From an uncultured Oscillospiraceae bacterium (GTDB lineage Bacteria; Bacillota; Clostridia; Oscillospirales; Acutalibacteraceae), in assembly GCA_900545655.1 (NCBI GenBank), contig UQZY01000029.1, positions 1 through 22,582 on the forward strand: 22,582 bases of DNA, given 5' to 3'. Shown here piece by piece: positions 7,223-14,843 of the stretch. The notes below the pieces were generated by a model. The model searched no databases and was not told the DNA's origin. It was given only the letters and a program-made list of their open reading frames with translations. The position numbers and the translations under genes were made by a program. Numbering within the stretch: position 1 is the first letter of the stretch; each line of letters starts with the position of its first letter.

Positions 7223-8899
7223 ATGCCAATAAATTATGATAAAAATGCAGTGGTCATAACAGAAGCACCGAAACTTAATTATTTTCATAACTACGTTCAG
7301 CTTCCGTATAACTACGGAACACCTGAGTACGAAGCCAGAGCAGACGTAAAAGCCATAAAGGCAACTGTAAGAAATAGCCTTGACGACCTTGACGCTGCGA
7401 CGGGCTGGAAAGAAAAATTCAGAGGACGCAAAGTTCTCATAAAGCCTAATCTTGTTTTCGTTACACCGAAATCAGGTTATCGCTATGACTATGATATCCC
7501 GCAGACTACAGACCCGAGAGTATTTGACGCAACTATGGAGGTTCTCTCGGAGCTTTGTCCGGATATTGTTATAGGCGAGGGTTCAGGACTCGTAACGTGG
7601 ACATATGCAAAGATGGCAGGTTATGACCGTATTGCAAAGAAATACGGTGCGAAGCTCGTTTTCTTTGAGGAAGAGGCAATTGACCGTTATTTTTGCCCGA
7701 AAGCAGAGTGCGGCCAGGAAGTATATGTTCCAAAGAGTATTTCCGAGGTAATAAAAGGAGAGAGACTCTACGTTTCTCATCCTAAGATGAAGTGTAACAT
7801 CTATACCGGAGTTACACTCGGATTCAAAAATGCTATGGGTACATTCTCCTGCAATATGCGTTACAGAAACCATACATGGCAGATTGATAAGAAACTTTCT
7901 GATCTTCTTTATCTCTTTAAGCCGGATCTTACTGTTGTTGACGGTATCATCGGCGGTGAGGGAAACACACCGGGACCGAATGACCCTGTTATCATGGATC
8001 GAATTGTTACGGGAACAAATTCCGTTGAGGTCGACCGTGTTGTAACGGAACTTATGGGATTTGATCCGACAAAGAACAAGCTGCTCATAGAGGCAGGAAA
8101 GCGCGGATTCGGAGATCCAAACGTCCGGGTAATAGGTGAAAAGAGAATTGTAAAATTCCGCCCTGCGGAGCCGACACTTCTCTCAGACCGTTTCCATAAA
8201 AATTGGCCGGGTGTAAAACTCTTTGTCGGTCATACAAACAGCCGTGCACCGAAGCTTACACAGCTTTCAGGAAACTCACATGAGTTTGTTGAGGCAATGG
8301 AAGCTACTTGTGCCGGCGGTTGCATTGCTTCTCTCGGTACAACCTTTGAAGTTATGTACGCATCATATACATATCCGCTCACAAAGCACAGACACCTGAA
8401 CGTAATTGTCGGTAACGGTGCTGAAAAGGACGGAAAGCTCTACTGGGTAGGCGAGGACGGCAAAGCATATTCTCTTGACGAACTCAAGGCTCTTCCCGGC
8501 ATGAAGCTTGTATGCGGTGAGTGCTCTGCTCCTGCAAAAGAACTTGCGAGTCTAAAAGGGTTCTTCTGTATACGTGGCTGCGGAGAGGTAAACAATCTTG
8601 CTGTACGTACCGCATTTGCTATGATGCCGACACTTCCGGGTCAGGCAGATCTCAAGTACCTTCCTCTTATAGGTGCAGGTGCTATCCGTAAGTATGCAGT
8701 AAAGGTTACAAAAGCTGCAATGGGTACTCCTACTGAGCCGCATTTTGACGCTTTCAACGACGGCCTTTATACTATTCCGGAGTATGTTGAAAAGAATCTT
8801 GACGTTGATTGGGTGGAGGCTCCTGTTCCTCCGCTTAGTAAAGAGGACAGAATACAGGCGATGAAGGATGTTCGTTTGCTTGCAAACTTCCTTTTCTGA
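7223..8899 (+). CDS. DUF362 protein with a novel-looking cysteine-rich C-terminal half
   Basis: A 558-residue soluble protein with no signal peptide or membrane segment. Residues about 65-310 show DUF362 hallmarks: VLIKPNLV (71-78), YVSHPKMK (183-190), GVTLGFKNAMGTF (196-208) and VVDGIIGGEG (238-247). Many DUF362 proteins end in a ferredoxin domain. Here residues 320-558 instead carry spaced pairs Cys363/Cys367 (CAGGC), Cys431/Cys434 (CGEC) and Cys449/Cys453 (CIRGC), without a CxxCxxCxxxC ferredoxin motif. They could bind metal or a cluster. GGAGGG precedes the ATG. It is last in an operon with two paralogous small membrane proteins and is followed by a strong hairpin. The DUF362 reaction is not established, so I assign none. 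Confidence 0.85.
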   Translation: MPINYDKNAVVITEAPKLNYFHNYVQLPYNYGTPEYEARADVKAIKATVRNSLDDLDAATGWKEKFRGRKVLIKPNLVFVTPKSGYRYDYDIPQTTDPRVFDATMEVLSELCPDIVIGEGSGLVTWTYAKMAGYDRIAKKYGAKLVFFEEEAIDRYFCPKAECGQEVYVPKSISEVIKGERLYVSHPKMKCNIYTGVTLGFKNAMGTFSCNMRYRNHTWQIDKKLSDLLYLFKPDLTVVDGIIGGEGNTPGPNDPVIMDRIVTGTNSVEVDRVVTELMGFDPTKNKLLIEAGKRGFGDPNVRVIGEKRIVKFRPAEPTLLSDRFHKNWPGVKLFVGHTNSRAPKLTQLSGNSHEFVEAMEATCAGGCIASLGTTFEVMYASYTYPLTKHRHLNVIVGNGAEKDGKLYWVGEDGKAYSLDELKALPGMKLVCGECSAPAKELASLKGFFCIRGCGEVNNLAVRTAFAMMPTLPGQADLKYLPLIGAGAIRKYAVKVTKAAMGTPTEPHFDAFNDGLYTIPEYVEKNLDVDWVEAPVPPLSKEDRIQAMKDVRLLANFLF

Positions 8900-8925
8900 C
8901 ATTCCATGTAAAGTTTAAAAACATG

Positions 8926-8969
8926 ATATGCATCTCCGAAAGAAAACTCTTTCGCAGGTGCATATTTTA
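8926..8969 (+). terminator. Intrinsic terminator of the DUF362 operon
   Basis: An 18 bp stem (8926-8943 with 8948-8965) has one G-U wobble and one C-C mismatch, a 4 nt AAAC loop, and TTTT at 8965-8968. It closes the operon just before the next consensus promoter. Confidence 0.8.
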
Positions 8970-8983
8970 TGCAATTTATCCGA

Positions 8984-9012
8984 TTGACATAGCAATAACG
9001 GGTGAATATAAT
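8984..9012 (+). promoter_or_regulatory. Perfect-consensus sigma-A promoter of the TauE-like permease
   Basis: TTGACA (8984-8989), 17 nt spacer, TATAAT (9007-9012). Transcription should begin near 9019, which rules out the in-frame ATG at 9015 as the permease start. Confidence 0.85.
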
Positions 9013-9046
9013 TTATGTGTTTTCTTTGTTTTCGGAAAATACAACG

Positions 9047-9054
9047 AGAGGAAG
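9047..9054 (+). promoter_or_regulatory. Shine-Dalgarno that sets a TTG start for the permease
   Basis: AGAGGAAG followed after 8 nt by TTG at 9063. Together with the promoter position this fixes the start. Confidence 0.65.
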
Positions 9055-9062
9055 TTTTTCTT

Positions 9063-9833
9063 TTGGCTTTGAAGATAATTGTGTGTGTCCTTGCCGGACT
9101 CGGAGCGGGACTCGGAACAGGATTTGCCGGAATGAGCGCGGCAGCCGTTATAAGTCCCATGCTTATAACCTTTTTGGGTATGCCGGCGTATCAGGCGGTT
9201 GGAATCGCTCTTGCCAGCGACGTCCTTGCAAGTGCCGTTTCGGCATACACATACGGAAAGAATAAAAATCTTGACGTAAAAAACGGTCTTGTCATGATGC
9301 TGACCGTTCTTTGCTTCACCTTCGTCGGAAGCTTTGTTGCAAGTAAAGTACCAAATACGACTATGGGTAATTTTTCGGTATTTATGACCTTTTTACTCGG
9401 AGTAAAGTTTATTGTTAAGCCTGTCATGACAACAAAAGAGGCTATGCAGGGAGTCAGCGCAAAAAAGCGCATTGTCCAGTCGATAATAAGCGGAACGATA
9501 GTAGGTTTTATTTGCGGGTTTGTCGGAGCGGGCGGCGGAATGATGATGCTTCTTCTCCTTACAAGTGTTCTCGGATACGAGCTCAAAACTGCAGTCGGAA
9601 CCAGCGTTTTCATAATGACATTTACTGCCCTTACCGGCTCCGTAAGTCACTTTATCATAGGCGGAATGCCGGACCCTTGGTGTCTTGCCTTCTGCGTTTT
9701 GTCAACTCTGTTTTTTGCAAGAATTGCAGCGCTTTTCGCAAATAAAGCAACGCCTGAAACACTAAACAGGGCTACCGGAGTTGTTCTTGTAATTCTCGGG
9801 GCTTCAATATTTGCTTTTAAAATGCTTGCCTGA
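9063..9833 (+). CDS. TauE/SafE-family membrane permease (sulfite exporter family)
   Basis: A 256-residue, very hydrophobic protein with about eight membrane segments and the family's two-repeat layout. GLGTGFAGMSAAAVISPMLI near the N-terminus is echoed by GFICGFVGAGGGMMMLLLL in the second half, each followed by a short helix and an AVG/ALA stretch. The family moves small organic or sulfur anions (sulfite, taurine-derived or sulfoacetate-type compounds) across the inner membrane. The substrate here is unknown, and no sulfur gene is adjacent. TTG at 9063 is chosen from the ribosome site and the promoter; TTG at 9069 is a weaker alternative. It is monocistronic, between its own promoter and a possible hairpin at 9893. 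Confidence 0.85.
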   Translation: MALKIIVCVLAGLGAGLGTGFAGMSAAAVISPMLITFLGMPAYQAVGIALASDVLASAVSAYTYGKNKNLDVKNGLVMMLTVLCFTFVGSFVASKVPNTTMGNFSVFMTFLLGVKFIVKPVMTTKEAMQGVSAKKRIVQSIISGTIVGFICGFVGAGGGMMMLLLLTSVLGYELKTAVGTSVFIMTFTALTGSVSHFIIGGMPDPWCLAFCVLSTLFFARIAALFANKATPETLNRATGVVLVILGASIFAFKMLA

Positions 9834-9892
9834 CAAAAGCCTGTCGTTTTATCATTTTAAATAAATCCTACAAATAAAAAATATTTACGGTT

Positions 9893-9928
9893 CGCAGTCG
9901 GAGTTATAACATCTTACTGCGATTTTTC
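9893..9928 (+). terminator. Possible intrinsic terminator after the permease
   Basis: CGCAGT (9893-9898) pairs with ACTGCG (9916-9921) around a 17 nt loop that contains the palindrome GTTATAAC, followed by ATTTTT and a second T-run. The short stem and large loop make it only moderately convincing. Confidence 0.45.
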
Positions 9929-9983
9929 CGATTTTTTTACACTTTTTTATGTGTCCGAATATCAATTATTTTTCGCTTTTATA

Positions 9984-10012
9984 TTGTATATATAATGCGT
10001 GTGTGGTAGAAT
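9984..10012 (+). promoter_or_regulatory. Extended -10 promoter for ruvCAB
   Basis: TTGTAT (9984-9989), 17 nt, TAGAAT (10007-10012) with an upstream TGG extended -10 element. A TATAAT at 9991-9996 is an alternative but has no good -35. The leader is about 115 nt. Confidence 0.5.
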
Positions 10013-10068
10013 ATGTTGATATTTTTTAATCTGGGGCAGTACAACTTTTTGTATTTTGCGTAAGTCGT

Positions 10069-10088
10069 GACCGAATCGGATATCGGTC
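10069..10088. promoter_or_regulatory. Inverted repeat in the ruvC leader
   Basis: GACCGA (10069-10074) and TCGGTC (10083-10088) flank an 8 nt centre. It could be a small leader hairpin or an operator. It does not match a LexA box. Confidence 0.25.
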
Positions 10089-10133
10089 TTGCATAATTCC
10101 ATTAAACGAACTGTTCAAAAGGAGGCGCTTGCT

Positions 10134-10739
10134 TTGAGAATACTCGGAATAGATCCCGGTTACGCCACCATAGGGTGGGGCGTGCTGGACTATGATAAAA
10201 ATAAGTTTTTCATTGTTGATTTCGGGGCTGTAACAACCGAAGCGGGTCTGCCCTTTGAAGACAGGCTTAAGACCATATACGAGGACATCTCGTATATCAT
10301 GGACAGCACGCACCCGGATGCGCTGTCAATGGAGAAGTTGTTCTTTCAGAACAACCAAAAAACCGCCATTGACGTAGCGCAGGCAAGAGGCGTGTTGATG
10401 CTTGCTGCAAGGCAGCATTGCATTGACATCTTCGAGTACACGCCTCTGCAGGTGAAGCAGGGCGTCGTCGGCTACGGAAAGGCTGAGAAGCGACAGGTCA
10501 TGGAAATGACAAAAAATATTCTCGGACTTCCCGAGGTTCCGAAGCCTGACGACACGGCAGACGCCCTTGCTATGGCCATATGCCACGCGCACATAGGCGT
10601 GTCGGGGCTCGGAAGCATGTCATATGCTTCCGGCAAATCGGCATACGGCAGGCAGGGTAACGAGCTTAACGCAGGTGAAGTGGTTGACGGCTTGATAAAG
10701 TTCGGAAAAAAGGTTTTCAAGGAAAGAAACGGTATCTGA
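10134..10739 (+). CDS. ruvC: Holliday junction endonuclease RuvC
   Basis: A 201-residue RNase H-fold endonuclease that cuts four-way DNA junctions after RuvAB branch migration. The four metal ligands are all visible: Asp7 (GIDPG), Glu67 (SMEKLFF), Asp140 and Asp143 (DDTADALA). FFQNNQKTAIDVAQARG (70-86) and VKQGVVGYGKAEKRQV (107-122) are family signatures. The TTG start at 10134 follows GGAGG (10121-10125) by 8 nt and gives the classic MRILGIDPG N-terminus. An in-frame ATG at 10089 would add 15 unrelated residues. It is first in ruvC-ruvA-ruvB, with 94 nt before ruvA. Confidence 0.97.
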   Translation: MRILGIDPGYATIGWGVLDYDKNKFFIVDFGAVTTEAGLPFEDRLKTIYEDISYIMDSTHPDALSMEKLFFQNNQKTAIDVAQARGVLMLAARQHCIDIFEYTPLQVKQGVVGYGKAEKRQVMEMTKNILGLPEVPKPDDTADALAMAICHAHIGVSGLGSMSYASGKSAYGRQGNELNAGEVVDGLIKFGKKVFKERNGI

Positions 10740-10833
10740 TTTTAAAGCTTTGGTAAAAGCAGGTTCGATAAAAGACAGGCTTGAATAAAAATGAATTCAA
10801 ATAAAAATCATCAGACAAAATCGGGAGTTAATT

Positions 10834-11436
10834 ATGTTTTACAGCCTTACGGGAAAACTCACATATCTTGAAAATAATCAGGCAGCCGTAGACGTAAACG
10901 GTGTGGCTTACCTTTGCAATGTGAGCTTCAATACATTTCGCACCATGAGACAAACCGGAGCTGAGGTAACGCTTTATACATACCTCAAGGTGTCGGAGGA
11001 CGCACTTGACCTTTACGGCTTTGCTTCAAAAGATGAGCTTGAGGCATTTAAAATGCTTATAACCGTGTCCGGGGTGGGTCCGAAAGCAGCACTTTCAATT
11101 CTTTCGGAGCTTACACCGTCGCAGCTTTATCTTGCAATTGCCGGCGGAGACCTTAAAAAAATCACTGCGGCGCAGGGCGTGGGTGCAAAGGTCGGGCAGC
11201 GAATAATAGTTGACCTTAAGGATAAGGTTAAAAAGCTCGGCGCGGGTAGCGACAATGAAGCATTTATGGCGGCAAGTGTTGTCGCTGACGTCGGAACAGG
11301 TACTTTTTCCGAAGCGGTCAGCGCACTTGTTATTCTCGGCTACAGTCAGTCCGAGGCATCTATTGCCGTTTCAAGGCTTGATCCGAGCTTGCCCCTTGAA
11401 GAGATGATAAAACAGGCGCTGAAACACCTTGGGTGA
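10834..11436 (+). CDS. ruvA: Holliday junction branch migration protein RuvA
   Basis: A 200-residue protein of normal family length that tetramerises on Holliday junctions and loads RuvB. Residues 1-62 are the OB-like domain I (MFYSLTGKL start, LKVSEDALDLYGF at 51-63). Two helix-hairpin-helix DNA contacts lie at 75-90 (LITVSGVGPKAALSIL) and about 110-125 (ITAAQGVGAKVGQRII). Residues 156-200 form the RuvB-binding domain III, joined by a flexible linker around 135-155. The ATG follows GGGAG. ruvB begins 39 nt downstream. Confidence 0.97.
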   Translation: MFYSLTGKLTYLENNQAAVDVNGVAYLCNVSFNTFRTMRQTGAEVTLYTYLKVSEDALDLYGFASKDELEAFKMLITVSGVGPKAALSILSELTPSQLYLAIAGGDLKKITAAQGVGAKVGQRIIVDLKDKVKKLGAGSDNEAFMAASVVADVGTGTFSEAVSALVILGYSQSEASIAVSRLDPSLPLEEMIKQALKHLG

Positions 11437-11475
11437 TAAGCAGCAGGATATTTTCCGTGACTGGGAGGAATTAAT

Positions 11476-12507
11476 TTGATAAACAGTTTCTCAGATGAGA
11501 TGGATTCTGAAAGCCGTCTTGTAACACCTGAGTATGTTGACAGCGAGGACCGTATTGCGGAGGCGTCACTCCGCCCGAGAACACTTTCGGAATACATCGG
11601 TCAGGAAAAGGTAAAGGAAAATCTTAAGATATACATCGACGCGGCAAAGCGCAGGGGAGATCCTATGGACCATGTCCTCCTTTACGGACCCCCGGGTCTC
11701 GGAAAGACAACTCTTTCCGGCATTATTGCCGCAGAGATGGGTGTTGACATAAGGGTGACATCCGGCCCCGCAATCGAAAAGCAGGGAGACCTTGCGGCGT
11801 TGCTTACCAACCTGAATGACGGTGACGTTCTCTTTATAGATGAGATACATCGCCTGTCAAGACAGGTCGAGGAAATTCTTTATCCCGCAATGGAGGACCA
11901 TGCCATCGATATCATTATCGGTAAGGGTCCGTCGGCACGTTCCATACGTATTGACCTTCCGAACTTTACGCTGGTGGGTGCGACCACCAGAGCCGGACAG
12001 CTATCCGCACCGCTTCGTGACAGATTCGGAGTTATACTGCGACTTGAGCTTTATACGCCTGACGAGCTGTGTGATATCGTCAAGCGCAGTGCGGATGTCC
12101 TAAAGATTGGCATTGAGCCTGAGGGTGCGCGGGAGATAGCAAACCGTTCAAGGGGAACGCCCCGTATTGCAAACAGGCTTCTTAAACGTGCGAGGGACTT
12201 CGCCGAGGTTATCGGCAACGGAACAATTGACGCCGAAAGTGCGGGACTTGCACTTTCAAGGATGGAGATTGATGCGCTGGGACTTGATAACATCGACAGG
12301 CTTCTTCTCACCTCCATGATTAAAAATTATAACGGCGGTCCGGTCGGGCTTGACACAATTGCGGCGGCGATAGGCGAGGAGCCGATAACCATAGAGGATG
12401 TGTATGAGCCGTATCTTATGCAGATAGGCTTTCTCTCACGCACACCGCGCGGACGTACGGTAACGCCCGCCGGCTACAGGCATCTGGGATTTGACTACAA
12501 CGGATGA
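11476..12507 (+). CDS. ruvB: Holliday junction branch migration ATPase RuvB
   Basis: A 343-residue AAA+ motor that drives branch migration with RuvA. Walker A is GPPGLGKT (71-78) and Walker B is DEIH (122-125). GATTRAG and the arginine-finger stretch APLRDRFG follow. The small ATPase domain and the C-terminal winged helix (TRINGs of the type FLSRTPRGRTVTPAGYRHL) complete the protein. The TTG at 11476 lies 7 nt after GGGAGG (11463-11468); ATG at codon 9 is an alternative without its own ribosome site. It is last of the ruv genes; 96 nt containing a tandem repeat separate it from glmM. Confidence 0.97.
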   Translation: MINSFSDEMDSESRLVTPEYVDSEDRIAEASLRPRTLSEYIGQEKVKENLKIYIDAAKRRGDPMDHVLLYGPPGLGKTTLSGIIAAEMGVDIRVTSGPAIEKQGDLAALLTNLNDGDVLFIDEIHRLSRQVEEILYPAMEDHAIDIIIGKGPSARSIRIDLPNFTLVGATTRAGQLSAPLRDRFGVILRLELYTPDELCDIVKRSADVLKIGIEPEGAREIANRSRGTPRIANRLLKRARDFAEVIGNGTIDAESAGLALSRMEIDALGLDNIDRLLLTSMIKNYNGGPVGLDTIAAAIGEEPITIEDVYEPYLMQIGFLSRTPRGRTVTPAGYRHLGFDYNG

Positions 12508-12513
12508 TTTACC

Positions 12514-12573
12514 GAAGATAAATTCGAAGTTAAACACGAAGGTAAATTTAAAGATAAATTCAAAGATAAATAT
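12514..12573 (+). repeat. Degenerate tandem repeat, five 12 bp units, between ruvB and glmM
   Basis: Five consecutive units: GAAGATAAATTC, GAAGTTAAACAC, GAAGGTAAATTT, AAAGATAAATTC, AAAGATAAATAT. All share the core AAG-N-TAAA. It fills most of the 96 nt ruvB-glmM gap, directly before the glmM ribosome site. As a peptide frame it would read Lys-Ile-Asn-Ser-like units, but there is no ribosome site and no sign that it is translated. Confidence 0.8.
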
Positions 12574-12603
12574 TATTAAAAATAAAAAGGAGAACTCAAA
12601 AAC

Positions 12604-13953
12604 ATGGGTAGACTTTTCGGCACGGACGGTGCGCGCGGAGTGGCAAATACCGAGCTCACTCCGGAGCTTGCAATGAAGATAGGCAGAGCGGCTGCCATGG
12701 TACTTATAGAGAGCGGAGATAACAGACCGAAGGTTCTTATCGGTGCGGATACCAGACTTTCGGGAGATATGTTAAAGGCGGCTCTTACGGCAGGTCTTTG
12801 CTCGGTTGGAGCAGATGTTCTTGACCTCGGCATAGTGCCCACACCTGCGGTTGCTTTTCTCGTAAAGGAATACGGATATGATGCCGGAGTAATGATCTCC
12901 GCAAGCCACAATCCTTTTGAGTATAACGGAATAAAGATATTCAAGGCTGACGGATTCAAACTTCCCGATGCACTTGAGGAAGAGATAGAGAGCATAATCC
13001 TTGACGATGCAAAGGTTCCGCCGGTAAAGGTTGCGGCTTCCGTGGGACGTGCAAGACGCTCAAGCACGGCTCATCCGGATTATATCAACCATCTTCTGTC
13101 AACATCCGAGTACAGATACAACGGTATGAAAATTGCCCTTGACTGTGCAAACGGTTCTGCGAGCCTTATAGCCCGTAAACTCTTTGAGGCTCTCGGCTGC
13201 GAGTGCTTTGTAAGAGGCGCAGATCCCGACGGAAAAAACATAAACCTTGACTGCGGCTCAACTCACGTTGAAGAGCTTCAGAAATTTGTTGTCGAAAATA
13301 ACTGCGAGGCGGGTTTTGCTTTTGACGGGGACGCCGACAGACTTATCGCTGTAGACGAAAACGGAAACGTTGTTGACGGAGACAAGATAATAGCCCTTTG
13401 TGCGCTTGACATGAAGGACACCGGAAGACTTAAAAATGATACGGCTGTCGTTACCGTTATGAGTAACATGGGATTTTTCAAGTTTGCCGAGGAAAAGGGT
13501 ATACATTGTGAAAAGACGAAGGTCGGAGACCGCTATGTTCTCGAAAATATGCTTGAGAACGGATACTCAATCGGCGGAGAGCAGTCGGGGCATGTTATTT
13601 TTCTTGACTATGCAACGACAGGTGACGGCGAGCTTACCGCCATACAGATTCTCCGTGCAATGAAGAGAACGGGAAAGACCCTTTCAGAGCTCAGCAGTGT
13701 TATGGATGTCTATCCTCAGGTTCTTAAAAATGTTAAGGTTTCGGCTTTCGGAAAGGCTCGCTTTGATGATGATGATGAGATAAAGAACGCCATAAGGAAA
13801 GCTGAGGACGAGCTCGGAGATACAGGACGTGTTCTCGTCAGAGTTTCCGGCACCGAGCCCCTTGTAAGAGTTATGCTTGAGGGTAAGGACACAGAGCAAA
13901 TCGAAAGACTCGCAGACGAGATTTCTGAGGTAGTCAGGGAGAGACTTATATAA
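12604..13953 (+). CDS. glmM: Phosphoglucosamine mutase GlmM
   Basis: A 449-residue cytosolic enzyme converting glucosamine-6-phosphate to glucosamine-1-phosphate for peptidoglycan and other UDP-GlcNAc-derived polymers. The N-terminus MGRLFGTDGARG is diagnostic. The phosphoserine is Ser101 in SASHNP. The magnesium loop is DGDADR (241-246). The substrate loop GGEQSGH and the C-terminal phosphate-binding RVSGTEPLVRV are intact. The length is normal. AAGGAG stands 11 nt before the ATG. No glmS or glmS ribozyme is nearby. Its stop overlaps the next start (TAATG), so the methyltransferase is translationally coupled. Confidence 0.97.
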   Translation: MGRLFGTDGARGVANTELTPELAMKIGRAAAMVLIESGDNRPKVLIGADTRLSGDMLKAALTAGLCSVGADVLDLGIVPTPAVAFLVKEYGYDAGVMISASHNPFEYNGIKIFKADGFKLPDALEEEIESIILDDAKVPPVKVAASVGRARRSSTAHPDYINHLLSTSEYRYNGMKIALDCANGSASLIARKLFEALGCECFVRGADPDGKNINLDCGSTHVEELQKFVVENNCEAGFAFDGDADRLIAVDENGNVVDGDKIIALCALDMKDTGRLKNDTAVVTVMSNMGFFKFAEEKGIHCEKTKVGDRYVLENMLENGYSIGGEQSGHVIFLDYATTGDGELTAIQILRAMKRTGKTLSELSSVMDVYPQVLKNVKVSAFGKARFDDDDEIKNAIRKAEDELGDTGRVLVRVSGTEPLVRVMLEGKDTEQIERLADEISEVVRERLI

Positions 13954-14843
13954 TGCGTTCAACAGAATTCTGGAAGGATTATGAATTACTTGACAGCTCC
14001 GACGGCGAACGTCTTGAACGCTGGGGAGATGTTATTCTCATACGACCCGATCCGCAGGTTATCTGGAAAACAGAGCGAAGACATCCCGCTTGGAAAAATG
14101 CACATGCACGCTATCACCGTTCCGCAAGGGGCGGCGGTCAGTGGGAGGTGTATAAGCCCTATAAGGATGAGTGGACTGTGTCTTACAGAGACCTTACGTT
14201 TAAAATAAAGCCCATGGGCTTTAAGCATACCGGACTTTTTCCGGAGCAGGCCGTAAACTGGGATTTTACACGTGAGGTTATAAGGAAGGCTCGGGAGCAG
14301 GGTATGGGCTGCGGTGAAAACGGAGAGGTCAGGGTTTTGAATCTCTTTGCGTATACCGGCGGCGCTACGATTGCGGCACTTGCCGAGGGTGCGTCTGTCG
14401 TTCATGTGGATGCCTCGAAGGGTATGGTGCAGTACGCTAAGGAAAATGCGAAACTTTCGGGAGTTCTTGACAAACATGTTCGCTGGATTGTTGATGATTG
14501 TGAGAAATTTGTTCAGCGTGAAATAAGACGCGGAAACAGATATGATATCATCATCATGGATCCTCCGTCATACGGCAGAGGTCCGGGCGGTGAGGTCTGG
14601 CAGCTTGAAAACAAGGTGTATGACCTTGTAAAGCTTGTAAGCGAGGTGCTTTCGGAAAAGCCCCTTATGGTTCTTATAAATTCTTACACTACCGGTCTTT
14701 CCCCTTCAGTTATGAAGTATATACTGGGAACTGTCGTAAGCCCTGAATTCGGGGGAGATGTATCCTGCGATGAAATAGGACTTAAGACTACACAGACCGG
14801 ATTATGTCTGCCGTGCGGCGCATCGGCAATTTGGAGCAGATAA
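13953..14843 (+). CDS. Class I SAM-dependent methyltransferase, RlmI/RlmK-like
   Basis: A 296-residue cytosolic methyltransferase of the COG1092 type, whose members methylate rRNA bases. The SAM motif I is NLFAYTGGAT (130-139), followed by the acidic VDASKG (152-157). The catalytic-type motif IV is DPPSYGRG (203-210). HTGLFPEQAVNWDF (92-105) is the family's pre-SAM substrate segment. There is no PUA domain in front, so it is shorter than RlmI and nearer to the stand-alone bacterial group. The start overlaps the glmM stop by one base and the stop overlaps the ecfA1 start by one base. An rRNA target is an inference from the family. Confidence 0.88.
   Translation: MRSTEFWKDYELLDSSDGERLERWGDVILIRPDPQVIWKTERRHPAWKNAHARYHRSARGGGQWEVYKPYKDEWTVSYRDLTFKIKPMGFKHTGLFPEQAVNWDFTREVIRKAREQGMGCGENGEVRVLNLFAYTGGATIAALAEGASVVHVDASKGMVQYAKENAKLSGVLDKHVRWIVDDCEKFVQREIRRGNRYDIIIMDPPSYGRGPGGEVWQLENKVYDLVKLVSEVLSEKPLMVLINSYTTGLSPSVMKYILGTVVSPEFGGDVSCDEIGLKTTQTGLCLPCGASAIWSR

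Noticed and set aside
8926..8969. Small RNA or regulatory hairpin after the DUF362 gene
   Set aside because: Position directly after a stop codon, tight loop and T-run are fully explained by an intrinsic terminator.
10013..10063. 16-codon leader peptide upstream of ruvC
   Set aside because: No ribosome site, and its ATG lies upstream of the predicted transcript start.
10106..10116. Possible SOS (LexA) box before ruvC
   Set aside because: GAAC and GTTC are present but separated by one base; the Firmicute LexA box needs a 4 nt spacer.
12508..12603. glmS-type ribozyme or riboswitch before glmM
   Set aside because: The gap is a simple AT-rich tandem repeat with no conserved fold, and the downstream gene is glmM, not glmS.
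12491..12676. 61-codon frame with Lys-Ile-Asn-Ser repeats
   Set aside because: It only translates the 12 bp repeat, has no ribosome site and overlaps ruvB and glmM in other frames.
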